Positions 1-8,454 of a stretch of 64,000 bases of DNA are shown here, one piece after another. This DNA comes from [Clostridium] symbiosum (GTDB lineage Bacteria > Bacillota > Clostridia > Lachnospirales > Lachnospiraceae), in NCBI GenBank assembly GCA_036419695.1, contig CP143946.1, forward strand, positions 1,854,001 to 1,918,000. Direction: 5' to 3'. Below the pieces are notes generated by a model. It was given only the letters and a program-made list of their open reading frames with translations. It had not been told where the DNA came from and made no database searches. A program made the translations under genes and the position numbers. Within the stretch, counting starts at the first letter, position 1, and each line of letters starts with the position of its first letter.

Positions 1-222
1 TTCTACGCAGATAAGGAATCCCTGCCGCTCAGAGACACGGCCGGGAGGATATGCAGCGAATTTGTCATGTGCTACCCGCCGGGAATTCCGATTCTGACAC
101 CGGGAGAGCAGATTACGGGTGAGATAATCGATTACATACAGTATGCAAAGGATAAGGGCTGTTCGATGACCGGACCGGAGGATGCCCGGATCGAGAGACT
201 GAACGTGCTGAGAGGGGTATAA
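1..222 (+). CDS. speA: Orn/Lys/Arg decarboxylase family, C-terminal fragment (probably arginine decarboxylase)
   Basis: Only the last 73 codons lie in the window; the frame is open from base 1 and stops with TAA at 220-222. The residues read CYPPGIPILTPGE, the conserved C-terminal signature of PLP-dependent fold-III (Orn/Lys/Arg) decarboxylases. Family knowledge: these enzymes make agmatine, putrescine or cadaverine. Arginine decarboxylase is preferred because an agmatinase gene lies two genes downstream in the same direction. The PLP lysine and the substrate-binding part are outside the window, so substrate is inferred from neighbours. Confidence 0.85.
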   Translation, partial: FYADKESLPLRDTAGRICSEFVMCYPPGIPILTPGEQITGEIIDYIQYAKDKGCSMTGPEDARIERLNVLRGV

Positions 223-279
223 AAGAAGAGCAGAAAAAGAGGCGCATAACGGAGTATCCAAACTGAAAGGGGGATAAAA

Positions 280-1140
280 ATGAATTTTTGGTTTTCTGAA
301 CAACATACGCCAAATGTGAAACTGTCGATCCGGGTGGATCGGCAGCTCTACAGCGGCAAGAGTGAATTCCAGCGGATCGATGTTTTCGATTCACCGGAAT
401 TCGGCCGTTTTCTTACATTGGACGGATATATGATGCTGACGGAAAAAGATGAATTTATCTACCATGAAATGATTACCCATGTGCCGATGGCCGTCCATCC
501 GTCGGTAAAGCAGGCGCTTGTAATCGGAGCCGGGGACGGCGGCGTGATCCGGGAACTGACCAGGTATCACGAGATCGAGCATATCGATATGGTGGAGATC
601 GATCCCCTTGTGGTGGAGGTATGCAGGAAATATCTTCCGAAAACGGCCTGCCGCCTGGATGACGAAAGACTTGCCATCCACTACGAAGACGGGCTGAAAT
701 TCATCCGGGACTGTGAGAACAGATACGATCTGATTATCGTGGATTCCACGGATCCCTTTGGTCCGGGAGAAGGACTCTTCACAAGGGAATTTTACGGAAA
801 CTGTTACAAGGCTCTTAAAGAGGACGGCATCATGGTGAACCAGCATGAGAGCCCCTTCTATGATGACGATGCGGAGGCGTGCAAACGGGCGCATAAACGG
901 ATTGTGGAATCATTTCCCATCAGCCGTGTTTACCAGGCCCACATCCCGACCTATCCGTCGGGCCACTGGCTGTTCGGCTTTGCGTCTAAGAAATACCATC
1001 CGCTTAAGGATTTAAATGAGACAAGATGGAATATGCGGGGCCTCCCGTGCCGCTACTATACCACCACACTTCATAAGGGCGCGTTTTATCTGCCCGCTTA
1101 CGTAGAGGAGATGTTAGAAGATGTTGAAGGCAAATATTGA
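280..1140 (+). CDS. speE: Spermidine synthase (polyamine aminopropyltransferase)
   Basis: The 286-residue protein has the usual length of bacterial SpeE. It carries YHEMITHVP near residue 65, the methyltransferase-like glycine loop VIGAGDGGVIREL near 82, and DSTDPFGPGEGLF near 155, whose aspartates bind the diamine and the catalytic water network. Family knowledge: it moves an aminopropyl group from decarboxylated S-adenosylmethionine to putrescine in the cytoplasm. The start has AAAGGGGG about 8 bases upstream. Its end overlaps speB by 20 bases, so the two are translationally linked. No speD, which supplies the aminopropyl donor, is visible here. Confidence 0.95.
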   Translation: MNFWFSEQHTPNVKLSIRVDRQLYSGKSEFQRIDVFDSPEFGRFLTLDGYMMLTEKDEFIYHEMITHVPMAVHPSVKQALVIGAGDGGVIRELTRYHEIEHIDMVEIDPLVVEVCRKYLPKTACRLDDERLAIHYEDGLKFIRDCENRYDLIIVDSTDPFGPGEGLFTREFYGNCYKALKEDGIMVNQHESPFYDDDAEACKRAHKRIVESFPISRVYQAHIPTYPSGHWLFGFASKKYHPLKDLNETRWNMRGLPCRYYTTTLHKGAFYLPAYVEEMLEDVEGKY

Positions 1141-1987
1141 AAATTTTCTGGCCTGCGATGCAGCCTATGAGGAGGCCGGGATCGTGCTTTACGGCGCGCC
1201 CTTTGATTCCACCACCTCCTACCGGCCCGGCGCGCGCTTCGGTTCCAGGGCGGTGAGGTCGGAATCGTACGGTTTGGAGAGTTATTCTCCTTATCAGGAC
1301 CGGGATCTTTTAGAATGCTCCGTGTTTGACAGCGGGGATTTGGAACTCAGTTTCGGGAATACAGGAGCCGCCCTTGCGGATTTGGAACAGAGGGCGGCCG
1401 GGATACTTCAGGATGGAAAACTGCCGTTTCTAATCGGCGGTGAACATCTGGTAACCCTGGCAGCCGTCAGGGCGGCAAAGAAAAAATATCCGGATCTTCA
1501 TATCATCCATTTCGATGCGCACGCCGATTTGAGGGAGGAATATCTGGGGACTGAACTTTCCCACGCCTGCGTAATCAGGCGGTGCCATGAACTGGTGGGG
1601 GACGGCCGGATCTTCCAGTTTGGAATCCGATCCGGTGACAGGGAAGAGTGGAACTGGGGACGCGGACACGTGAAAATGGTTCCCTTTACACTCAGGGAAG
1701 AAGACATCGGAGAGACTTTAAAAGTGCTGGAAGGAAAACCCGTATACTTTACCGTGGATCTCGATGTAATGGATCCGTCGGTATTTCCCGGAACGGGAAC
1801 GCCGGAACCGGGAGGCGTGAGCTTTGACGAGCTCCGCAGGGCCGTAACCCTGGTCTGCGGGAACGCCAGCGTGGTCGGTTGTGATGTCAACGAACTGGCT
1901 CCGATGCTTGATGCATCCGGGGCATCAACCGCAGCAGCCTGTAAAATCGTCAGGGAAATGCTGATTGCCCTGTCTGGACGGCGTTAG
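1121..1987 (+). CDS. speB: Agmatinase (ureohydrolase family)
   Basis: The 288-residue protein has all three manganese-binding ureohydrolase motifs: GGEHLVTL near 105, HFDAHADLREEY near 130, and DLDVMDPSVFPGTGTPEPGG near 213. Family knowledge: agmatinase hydrolyses agmatine to putrescine and urea. Arginase or guanidinobutyrase cannot be excluded by sequence alone, but the position between a decarboxylase, speE and the carboxynorspermidine genes favours agmatine. The ATG lies inside the end of speE, with GGAG ten bases upstream. Confidence 0.93.
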   Translation: MLKANIENFLACDAAYEEAGIVLYGAPFDSTTSYRPGARFGSRAVRSESYGLESYSPYQDRDLLECSVFDSGDLELSFGNTGAALADLEQRAAGILQDGKLPFLIGGEHLVTLAAVRAAKKKYPDLHIIHFDAHADLREEYLGTELSHACVIRRCHELVGDGRIFQFGIRSGDREEWNWGRGHVKMVPFTLREEDIGETLKVLEGKPVYFTVDLDVMDPSVFPGTGTPEPGGVSFDELRRAVTLVCGNASVVGCDVNELAPMLDASGASTAAACKIVREMLIALSGRR

Positions 1988-1997
1988 ACCAGGGATA

Positions 1998-2058
1998 AAA
2001 CAGGCAATAGCAAAAACAGGCAATAACAAGAACAGGACAATAAACCGAACAGACAATA
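1998..2058 (+). repeat. Short tandem repeat, four imperfect units
   Basis: Four units resembling AAACAGGCAATA start at 1998, 2014, 2031 and 2048, a spacing of 16 to 17 bases. They fill the gap between speB and the next gene. They carry no open frame or clear hairpin. The cause is probably replication slippage; any role is unknown. Confidence 0.8.
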
Positions 2059-2080
2059 ATCAGAAAAGGGAGGATTTATC

Positions 2081-3283
2081 ATGGGAAGAGCGTTAATTAT
2101 CGGCTGCGGCGGCGTAGCATCTGTGGTCATCCAGAAATGCTGCCAGAACAGCGAAGTATTTGAATCAATCTGCATTGCGAGCCGAACAAAGTCAAAATGT
2201 GATGCGTTAAAAGAGAAACTGGCGGGAAAAACAAAGACGGAAATCGAGACTGCGCAGGTGGACGCGGCCAACGTGGAGGAACTGGTTGTCCTCATTGAAT
2301 CATACAAACCGGACGTGGTGCTGAACCTGGCTCTGCCATATCAGGATCTGGCGATCATGGACGCCTGCCTGGAAACGAAAACCCACTATATTGATACGGC
2401 CAATTACGAACCCGAGGACACGGCCAAATTTGAATACAAATGGCAGTGGGAATACAGGGAAAAATTTGAAAAAGCGGGTATCACCGCTCTGCTTGGAAGC
2501 GGTTTCGATCCGGGAGTGACCGGTGTGTTTTCCGCATATGCGCTGAAACATGAATTCGATGAGATTAACTATATCGACATCCTGGACTGCAACGGCGGCG
2601 ACCACGGTTATCCCTTTGCCACCAACTTCAACCCGGAAATCAACATCCGCGAGGTATCGGCCAAAGGCTCCTATTGGGAGGACGGACACTGGGTGGAGAC
2701 AGAGCCGATGGAGATCAAGAGAGTTTATAACTTTGAAGGCGTCGGCGAAAAGGATATGTATCTGCTGCATCACGAGGAGATCGAGTCCCTGGCGTTAAAT
2801 ATGCCTGGCATCAAACGGATCCGTTTCTTTATGACCTTTGGACAGAGCTATCTGACCCACCTGAAATGCCTTGAAAACGTAGGAATGACTTCCATTGAAC
2901 CGATTATGTATGAGGGCAGGGAAATTGTTCCCCTTCAGTTCTTAAAAGCGGTTCTTCCGGATCCGGCCTCCCTTGGTCCGCGCACGGTGGGAAAAACCAA
3001 CATCGGCTGCATTTTCCAGGGAAAGAAGGACGGAATAGAGAAGAAATATTACCTCTACAATATTTGCGATCACCAGGAATGCTACAAAGAGGTTGGCTCC
3101 CAGGCAATTTCCTACACGACCGGCGTACCGGCCATGATAGGCGCGATGCTGGTCATGAACGGAACATGGCAGAAACCGGGAGTTTACAATATCGAGGAAT
3201 TTGATCCGGATCCCTTTATGGATGCATTGAACAAATGGGGACTTCCATGGAAAGAATCTCATGAGCCTGTACTGGTAGACTGA
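2081..3283 (+). CDS. Carboxynorspermidine/carboxyspermidine dehydrogenase (saccharopine dehydrogenase-like)
   Basis: The 400-residue protein begins with a Rossmann loop, LIIGCGGVASVV, and continues as a saccharopine-dehydrogenase-like fold with LGSGFDPGVTGVF near residue 140. Family knowledge: in many gut bacteria this enzyme condenses aspartate semialdehyde with a diamine and reduces the imine, giving carboxyspermidine (from putrescine) or carboxynorspermidine. The nspC decarboxylase follows directly, which settles the choice against lysine saccharopine metabolism. AGGGAGGA precedes the ATG. Confidence 0.92.
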   Translation: MGRALIIGCGGVASVVIQKCCQNSEVFESICIASRTKSKCDALKEKLAGKTKTEIETAQVDAANVEELVVLIESYKPDVVLNLALPYQDLAIMDACLETKTHYIDTANYEPEDTAKFEYKWQWEYREKFEKAGITALLGSGFDPGVTGVFSAYALKHEFDEINYIDILDCNGGDHGYPFATNFNPEINIREVSAKGSYWEDGHWVETEPMEIKRVYNFEGVGEKDMYLLHHEEIESLALNMPGIKRIRFFMTFGQSYLTHLKCLENVGMTSIEPIMYEGREIVPLQFLKAVLPDPASLGPRTVGKTNIGCIFQGKKDGIEKKYYLYNICDHQECYKEVGSQAISYTTGVPAMIGAMLVMNGTWQKPGVYNIEEFDPDPFMDALNKWGLPWKESHEPVLVD

Positions 3284-3314
3284 GAATACAGCATCAATGA
3301 AGGAGAGACAGCAG

Positions 3315-4466
3315 ATGGAAAACCGGAATCAAACATTGAGAACCCCCTATTATCTGGTGGATGAGGCGTTGTTAACGGAAAACCTGAAGATTTTAAAGGA
3401 CGTTTCAGAGCGTTCTGGCTGTAAAATTCTGCTGGCGCAGAAGGCGTTTTCCATGTTTTACGCCTACCCGCTTCTGAAAAAATACCTGTCCGGTTCGGCT
3501 GCCAGCGGCCTCTTTGAGGCCAGGCTGGGGCACGAGGAATTTGGAGGCGAAACCCATGTCTTTTCCGCGGCATACAGGGAAGATGAGTTTGAGGAAATCC
3601 TCCGGTACGCGGATCATATTGTATTCAATTCACCGTCCCAGGTGAAAAAATATGGGGACAGGGCAAAACGGGCGGGAAAATCCGTAGGACTCCGCTTAAA
3701 TCCAGAGTGTTCAACCCAGGAGGGACATGCGATCTACGATCCCTGTTCCCCGGGTTCCAGGCTGGGTACCGTAAAGAAGAATCTCGGCAGCGCCGGAGAC
3801 TTTGAGAACGGGATACTGCCCCTTCTGGACGGCTTCCATTTTCACACTCTCTGTGAACAGAATTCGGATGCGTTGGAGATAACGCTGGCGGCGGTAGAAG
3901 AAAAGTTCGGTCCATACCTGTCCGGTCTTAAATGGCTGAACCTGGGCGGCGGCCATCACATCACGAGACAGGACTATGACAGGGAAAAGCTGATAAGCCT
4001 GATTAAAAAGCTGAGGGAAAAATACGGTCTGGAGGTATATCTGGAGCCGGGGGAGGCCGTTGTATTGAATGCGGGTTTCCTCGTTTCCACGGTGCTGGAA
4101 CGGATGGAAAACGGAATGGAGATTGCGATTCTCGACGCGTCGGCCGCCTGCCACATGCCGGATGTGCTGGAGATGCCCTACCGCCCGCCGGTACAGGGCG
4201 GCGGTGAACCAGGGGAAAAGAAGTATACATACCGCCTCGGCGGCCCAACCTGCCTGGCCGGAGATGTCATAGGGGACTATTCCTTCGACACTCCGCTTGA
4301 GGAGGGCGGACAGGTGATTTTCTGTGACATGGCGCTCTATACAATGGTGAAAAATAATACATTTAACGGAATGCCGCTGCCGTCCATCGTATTCAGGGAT
4401 GCCGTAGGGAATTTGCGGCTGGTAAAAGAGTTTGGCTATGAAGATTTTAAAAACCGTCTTTCATAA
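3315..4466 (+). CDS. nspC: Carboxynorspermidine/carboxyspermidine decarboxylase
   Basis: The 383-residue product is a fold-III PLP decarboxylase related to alanine racemase and DAP decarboxylase. The PLP lysine is in LLAQKAFSMF near residue 40, and HFHTLCEQ and GGGHHITRQDYD are family hallmarks. It completes spermidine synthesis by the aspartate-semialdehyde route. An ATG at 3297 is in frame, but AAGGAGA at 3300-3306 lies eight bases before 3315, so 3315 is chosen. The gene starts 31 bases after the dehydrogenase and is probably last in the operon. Confidence 0.94.
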   Translation: MENRNQTLRTPYYLVDEALLTENLKILKDVSERSGCKILLAQKAFSMFYAYPLLKKYLSGSAASGLFEARLGHEEFGGETHVFSAAYREDEFEEILRYADHIVFNSPSQVKKYGDRAKRAGKSVGLRLNPECSTQEGHAIYDPCSPGSRLGTVKKNLGSAGDFENGILPLLDGFHFHTLCEQNSDALEITLAAVEEKFGPYLSGLKWLNLGGGHHITRQDYDREKLISLIKKLREKYGLEVYLEPGEAVVLNAGFLVSTVLERMENGMEIAILDASAACHMPDVLEMPYRPPVQGGGEPGEKKYTYRLGGPTCLAGDVIGDYSFDTPLEEGGQVIFCDMALYTMVKNNTFNGMPLPSIVFRDAVGNLRLVKEFGYEDFKNRLS

Positions 4467-4536
4467 AGCGGAACCTGCTGTGACCCGAAAAGCAGAGCCT
4501 GCCATGTCGCGATAAGAAGAGCCCGTTATCCCGCGA
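4466..4536 (+). repeat. Imperfect tandem repeat after nspC
   Basis: Three diverged units of about 23 bases start at 4466, 4490 and 4514, period 24, sharing the pattern AAGmrGARCCyG followed by CCGCGA-like ends. The first begins at the last base of the nspC stop codon. It is not a hairpin terminator and its role is unknown. Confidence 0.6.
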
Positions 4537-4689
4537 GGCGCAGTTTAACGTTAACAAAAGGATAAAAATTCCTTACTTTGCCCATACTATCCGAAAAGCG
4601 AAAGGCGTAAACAGGCTGCCGTCTTCCCAATGCAAACTTACAGTAAAGGGGAACGGTGGCAGGAGTATGAGCAGGAGAGTGAGAGCAAA

Positions 4690-5298
4690 ATGAAAAACCA
4701 GGAGAAAAAATCAGAGGCAAAGATAAGCGCAGCTGGAGAAAGCCTGGCCGGGAGAAACTTGACCGGGGGGAGCCTGGCCGGGGAAAGCTTGATTGGGGAA
4801 ACCATATCGGATAAACGCGAGGAGGGGCTGAAGGAAATACTGGGATATTACAGCAGCATGACATCCCCTTCCTCCCAGGAGAACATTGTTTCCATGCTGC
4901 AGGAGATACAGGAGCTGTACGGCTGCATTACCCCCGAACACAGCGCGATGGCGGCGGAAGCGGCAGGGGTGAAGGGGACGGTAATCGACTGTATCATGAA
5001 GCTGTACAAAAGCCTGAAACCGGCTCCCTACCGGCACCGCCTCACCGTCTGCACGGGGAAAAACTGTCACCGGGAAGACAAAGATTTTCTGGACACGATA
5101 AAGAAGGAGCTTGGGATCAAGGGGAAAATTCCTTCCTCTGGTGCATTGTCCCCGGATAAGAAAATCCTCCTGGAAACGAGAGACTGCCTGAAACAGTGCA
5201 GGACCGCTCCCAATTTTCTTCTGGACGGCAGGCTTTATGCCGGGAGTGGGAACTGTGACGTGAAAAAGCTGATAAAAACGCTGAAAGCGGAGCAGTAA
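4690..5298 (+). CDS. NuoE-like thioredoxin-fold [2Fe-2S] protein
   Basis: From the chosen ATG the product is 202 residues. After a low-complexity leader it has a helical NuoE-type domain and then a thioredoxin-like [2Fe-2S] domain with cysteines in VCTGKNC and DCLKQC, the C-x4-C ... C-x3-C pattern of complex I 24-kDa subunits and hydrogenase subunits. Family knowledge: such subunits pass electrons between NAD(H) flavoproteins and other centres. No NuoF or hydrogenase partner is next to it, so its partner is unknown. ATG 4690 has AGGAG 12 bases upstream; an in-frame ATG at 4630 has none. Residues about 17-37 contain G-x-S/N-L repeats reminiscent of pentapeptide repeats. Confidence 0.85.
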   Translation: MKNQEKKSEAKISAAGESLAGRNLTGGSLAGESLIGETISDKREEGLKEILGYYSSMTSPSSQENIVSMLQEIQELYGCITPEHSAMAAEAAGVKGTVIDCIMKLYKSLKPAPYRHRLTVCTGKNCHREDKDFLDTIKKELGIKGKIPSSGALSPDKKILLETRDCLKQCRTAPNFLLDGRLYAGSGNCDVKKLIKTLKAEQ

Positions 5299-5351
5299 GA
5301 AAACGCTTGAAGACGTTTAGGCCGGAAAAGGTATACAAAGAACCAGACCTT

Positions 5352-5385
5352 GAGGGTGCCTTACTCGGCGCCCTCTATTTTTTTT
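5352..5385 (+). terminator. Rho-independent terminator
   Basis: GAGGGTGCC (5352-5360) pairs with GGCGCCCTC (5367-5375) with one G-U pair around a six-base loop, followed by TATTTTTTTT. It ends the transcript of the NuoE-like gene. Confidence 0.9.
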
Positions 5386-5548
5386 GCCGTAATATAAAAC
5401 GACATTTCCATTGCACCTCCTGCCAAAAAGCAATATAATAGTTCAAGTGGATGAGAACGGGAAAAAGAAGGACTGGGCGGACTTCGTCTCTGGCCGATGC
5501 CCCATTTCCCGTCTGAAAATATACAAGATGAAAAGGATGGTATACGAA

Positions 5549-6523
5549 ATGATACAGGATATTGCCCCTCATAAATTTGACAATGCCTTCAGCGACCGGA
5601 AACCGGAACTGGATGATTACGTCTTACTGATACATAATAACGGCGCACTTCTGATTAACAGGGAGGCAGAAGTGCAGGACAAAAGCGGAAACATGGAGAA
5701 TCAGAACGCTTTTTTTGCCCGGGAAGCTCTCTTTGAAATCCCAACGTTTTCCGATCTGGCGGCAATCGTGCCCGATGCGCGTAAACGGGCGGTTTATTTA
5801 TTTTCAATCGATGAAAAACCATATTTTCTTCTGGAGAAAAAAGAAGGGGAAGAAATAGAGGGAAATGGCTGTTTGGAATGGAAGGGAACACAGTATTTCA
5901 GAATGATGGAGCCGATGTTCCAGGCGTTTGCCGCAATCACGGCAACACAGGTCTGGCGGTGGCGCGAGAGCAGAAAGTTCTGCGGCCACTGCGGTGCAAG
6001 GACGATGGACAGTAAGACGGAACGGGCCCTTGTATGCCCGGCATGCGGACAGATTGAATATCCGAAGATTTCCCCGGCCGTCATTGTGGCGGTTACAAAC
6101 GGAGATAAATTGCTGATGTCAAAATACCGCGGCCGTGCATACAGAGGCTATGCCCTGATTGCCGGTTTCGTAGAGATTGGAGAGACATTCGAGGAGACAG
6201 TCCGCAGAGAAGTCATGGAGGAAGTCGGCCTGAAGGTCAAAAATATCCGGTATTTCAAGAGCCAGCCCTGGGCATTTACCGATACGGAGATGATTGGATT
6301 CTACGCCGAACTGGACGGAGACGACTCCATCCGCCTGGAGGAGGATGAACTTGCCGAGGCAGGCTGGTATACGAGGGAAGAGATTCCGGATGACGAGGTA
6401 CTGATCAGCGTCGGCAGTGAGATGAAAATGGCCTTTAAATATGGTGACGACTGGATGGAGAAGCTCGGAACGGCAAAAGGAGCAGGGGAGACAGGGGAAA
6501 CCAGAAAAAGCGCAAGAGCCTGA
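5549..6523 (+). CDS. nudC: NAD(+) diphosphatase / NADH pyrophosphatase
   Basis: The 324-residue protein has the NudC layout: an N-terminal domain, a zinc ribbon (CGHCGAR ... CPACGQ) near residue 148, and a Nudix box GFVEIGETFEETVRREVMEE near 210 with the catalytic glutamates. A downstream SQPWAF (SQPWPFP-type) motif marks NADH pyrophosphatases; such enzymes also remove NAD caps from RNA. The start at 5549 has AAGGATGG eight bases upstream and gives the usual MIQDIAPH beginning; earlier in-frame ATGs would add 46 atypical residues. The last 20 residues, rich in G, E and K, look like a poorly conserved tail. Confidence 0.93.
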   Translation: MIQDIAPHKFDNAFSDRKPELDDYVLLIHNNGALLINREAEVQDKSGNMENQNAFFAREALFEIPTFSDLAAIVPDARKRAVYLFSIDEKPYFLLEKKEGEEIEGNGCLEWKGTQYFRMMEPMFQAFAAITATQVWRWRESRKFCGHCGARTMDSKTERALVCPACGQIEYPKISPAVIVAVTNGDKLLMSKYRGRAYRGYALIAGFVEIGETFEETVRREVMEEVGLKVKNIRYFKSQPWAFTDTEMIGFYAELDGDDSIRLEEDELAEAGWYTREEIPDDEVLISVGSEMKMAFKYGDDWMEKLGTAKGAGETGETRKSARA

Positions 6524-6581
6524 AACGTACGGAAACGCGATAAGAAATACAGTAATATGGAAAATCGGTAATTTAATAATG

Positions 6582-6638
6582 ATAGAAATACAAACAGGCC
6601 GCTGGCGATTATCTGCCGCGGCCTGTTTGTATTTCTAT
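6582..6638. terminator. Long bidirectional terminator between nudC and degV
   Basis: A perfect 21-bp inverted repeat (6582-6602 with 6618-6638) separates two convergent genes. The GC-rich heart AAACAGGCCG/CGGCCTGTTT is flanked by A/T-rich outer arms that provide U-rich tails in both directions. The arms are much longer than in ordinary terminators. Confidence 0.85.
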
Positions 6639-6655
6639 GGGTGATTCTGCGTTTC

Positions 6656-7540
6656 CTATAATTTCATGATTCCGATTCCCAAAAGTCCCGGTCCTGTATG
6701 TACGGCAAGGGATGCGGTGATCTGTTTGGTAAGAAGAAGCTCCCCGTTCGGGATTTCCTTTGAAAGGCGTGGCAGCATCTCGGCGGACGCGGCAGCGGCG
6801 TCGCCGTTCAACAGGGAGAACCAAACCGGAGAATCTCCGGCAAATTCCTTCGCCTCGGAGAGAAGCTTGGTCAGACCCTGTCTGGAGCCCCGGATTTTGG
6901 CGACTGTATAATAGACACCCTCCTCGTTGCAGGAGATAATCGGTTTCAGATTTAAGATACTGCCTACGATGGAGGTGACGAGTCCGATCCGTCCCCCCTT
7001 CTGCAGATAGGTCAGGGTATCCATATAATAGAAGATCTTCGAATCCTTCACCTTGCCGGGAAGGATGCGGACCAGTTCGTCATAGGACATGCCTTCCTCC
7101 AGCTTTTTCGCGGCCCATACGGCTAGAACCCCCGATCCAAAGGAAACATTGCGTGTGTCAAGAACAAAGGAGGTCAGTTCCGTCTCCTCGTTCAAAACGC
7201 CGCAAATCGTATTATAGGTGCCGCTCAGCCCGCTCGAGATGGCAAAAGACAGTACGTGGGTATAACCTTCCCGCTTAATCTCATCCACCATATCCTTCAC
7301 TTCCTGCGGTCCGGGAGTGGAAGTGTGCGGGATTTCCCCCGGAAAACGGCTGTACACCATCTGCGGTGTAATATCCAGATCATCGGAATAATCCTTTTCA
7401 GGATAAATGACATGCAGCCGCAGAAGCTTCATATGATACTGCCTGATCAGCTCGTCCGTAACATCACAGCCCGAGTCAATCAGAATAGCAACTTTCTCAT
7501 GGGTATCTTTATTCTCATTCGCATTATAATCTACATTCAT
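6656..7540 (-). CDS. DegV family fatty-acid-binding protein
   Basis: The 294-residue protein has DegV signatures: an N-terminal VAILIDSGCDVTDEL, then HTSTPGPQEV near residue 85 and SFAISSGLSGTYN near 118. Family knowledge: DegV (FakB) proteins bind a fatty acid and present it to a FakA kinase; no kinase gene is nearby. The start at 7540 has GGAGG nine bases upstream. The frame continues upstream to 7702, but those residues are encoded by a truncated repeat element (7636-7725) and are not part of the protein. Confidence 0.92.
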   Translation of the reverse strand: MNVDYNANENKDTHEKVAILIDSGCDVTDELIRQYHMKLLRLHVIYPEKDYSDDLDITPQMVYSRFPGEIPHTSTPGPQEVKDMVDEIKREGYTHVLSFAISSGLSGTYNTICGVLNEETELTSFVLDTRNVSFGSGVLAVWAAKKLEEGMSYDELVRILPGKVKDSKIFYYMDTLTYLQKGGRIGLVTSIVGSILNLKPIISCNEEGVYYTVAKIRGSRQGLTKLLSEAKEFAGDSPVWFSLLNGDAAAASAEMLPRLSKEIPNGELLLTKQITASLAVHTGPGLLGIGIMKL

Positions 7541-7583
7541 AATCAAAAACCTCCAGATGTGGTTATCAAAACTACTTATTAAA

Positions 7584-7612
7584 GTATGACATAATAGGAG
7601 GGTGCTGTCAAC
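7584..7612 (-). promoter_or_regulatory. Possible degV promoter
   Basis: On the minus strand TTGACA (7612-7607) is followed after about 18 bases by CATACT, with the TSS about 35 bases before the degV ribosome site. An inverted pair AACTACTT (7570-7577) / AAGTAGTT (7617-7624) brackets it and might be an operator. Confidence 0.45.
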
Positions 7613-7635
7613 TAAAAAGTAGTTATAATGTTGAA

Positions 7636-7725
7636 GAGAGGGGAGGAAGCTTTCTTCCGTATCCCCCCCACACCATACCTTCCCACGGGACTGAAGACTC
7701 ACAATCCATCCATCCGCGTCCCCAA
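7636..7725 (-). repeat. Truncated copy of the interspersed repeat (copy D)
   Basis: The end motif GGGACTGAAGACTCA at 7687-7701, with CCCCC-rich and GGAAGC-TTTC-like sequence on one side and a C-rich arm on the other, matches the right half of the three full copies (18237-18590, 18770-19140, 34475-34805). The opposite end motif is absent, so this copy is truncated. It lies between divergent degV and ilvN. Confidence 0.75.
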
Positions 7726-7776
7726 ACGATAAATAAGATATATCTGAAAGTAATATGACCCATTCCTTTTAATTAG

Positions 7777-7805
7777 TTGACAAAGAAAGATTTGATTGTT
7801 AATAT
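7777..7805 (+). promoter_or_regulatory. Sigma-A promoter of ilvN-ilvC
   Basis: TTGACA (7777-7782), 17-base spacer, TATA-type TAATAT (7800-7805). The transcript would begin about 40 bases before ilvN. Between promoter and ribosome site the 14-base sequence GTAATACATAGCGA occurs twice in tandem (7811-7824, 7826-7839). Confidence 0.85.
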
Positions 7806-7853
7806 TAAATGTAATACATAGCGATGTAATACATAGCGAGGTGAGGATTGCAG

Positions 7854-8354
7854 ATGAGCAGAATTGTTTTATCATTATTAGTAGATAACACCGCCGGTGT
7901 TCTGAGCCGTGTGGCAGGCTTATTCAGCCGCCGCGGATATAACATTGAGAGCCTTACCGTAGGCGTTACAGCCGATCCGAGATATTCCAGGATGACGGTA
8001 GTGTCTCTGGGAGATCAGCAGGTGCTTGAACAGATACAGAAGCAGCTGGGAAAACTCGAAGATGTCCATGATATTAAGGAACTCCGGGAAGGTCATTCCG
8101 TTTACCGTGAGCTTATGATGGTAAAGGTGAGAGCCAATGCCAGTGAGCGTATGGCAATTAATTCAATTGCCGAGATTTTCCGCGCGTCGATTGTAGACGT
8201 TGGCAAGGAATCCGTCACGGTTATGCTGACAGGAGATCAGTCCAAGCTGGATGCGATGATTAATCTTCTGGAAGATTATGAGATACTGGAGCTTGCAAGG
8301 ACCGGACTTACCGGACTTTCCAGAGGGGCAGACGACGTCCGCTTCCTTCCGTAA
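7854..8354 (+). CDS. ilvN: Acetolactate synthase small (regulatory) subunit
   Basis: The 166-residue protein starts with an ACT domain, RIVLSLLVDNTAGVLSRVAG, including the RRGYNIESLTVG segment that binds valine in IlvN/IlvH. Family knowledge: it activates the catalytic subunit IlvB and confers feedback inhibition. The ATG at 7854 has GAGGTGAGG seven bases upstream; a TTG two codons earlier is less likely. ilvB is not in this window, so the catalytic subunit must be encoded elsewhere. ilvC follows 100 bases downstream and is probably cotranscribed. Confidence 0.95.
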   Translation: MSRIVLSLLVDNTAGVLSRVAGLFSRRGYNIESLTVGVTADPRYSRMTVVSLGDQQVLEQIQKQLGKLEDVHDIKELREGHSVYRELMMVKVRANASERMAINSIAEIFRASIVDVGKESVTVMLTGDQSKLDAMINLLEDYEILELARTGLTGLSRGADDVRFLP

Positions 8355-8454
8355 CCAAGTTACAAAGTGTCGCCAAAGGCGCACAGAGAGGCGTCGGCGG
8401 CATTCTTTATAAAATTATCAACTTTATACATATCCCAAGGAGGAGTACACAAAC

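Noticed and set aside
7541..7702. N-terminal extension of the DegV frame
   Set aside because: It is read through a truncated repeat element and lacks family similarity; a good ribosome site marks the start at 7540.
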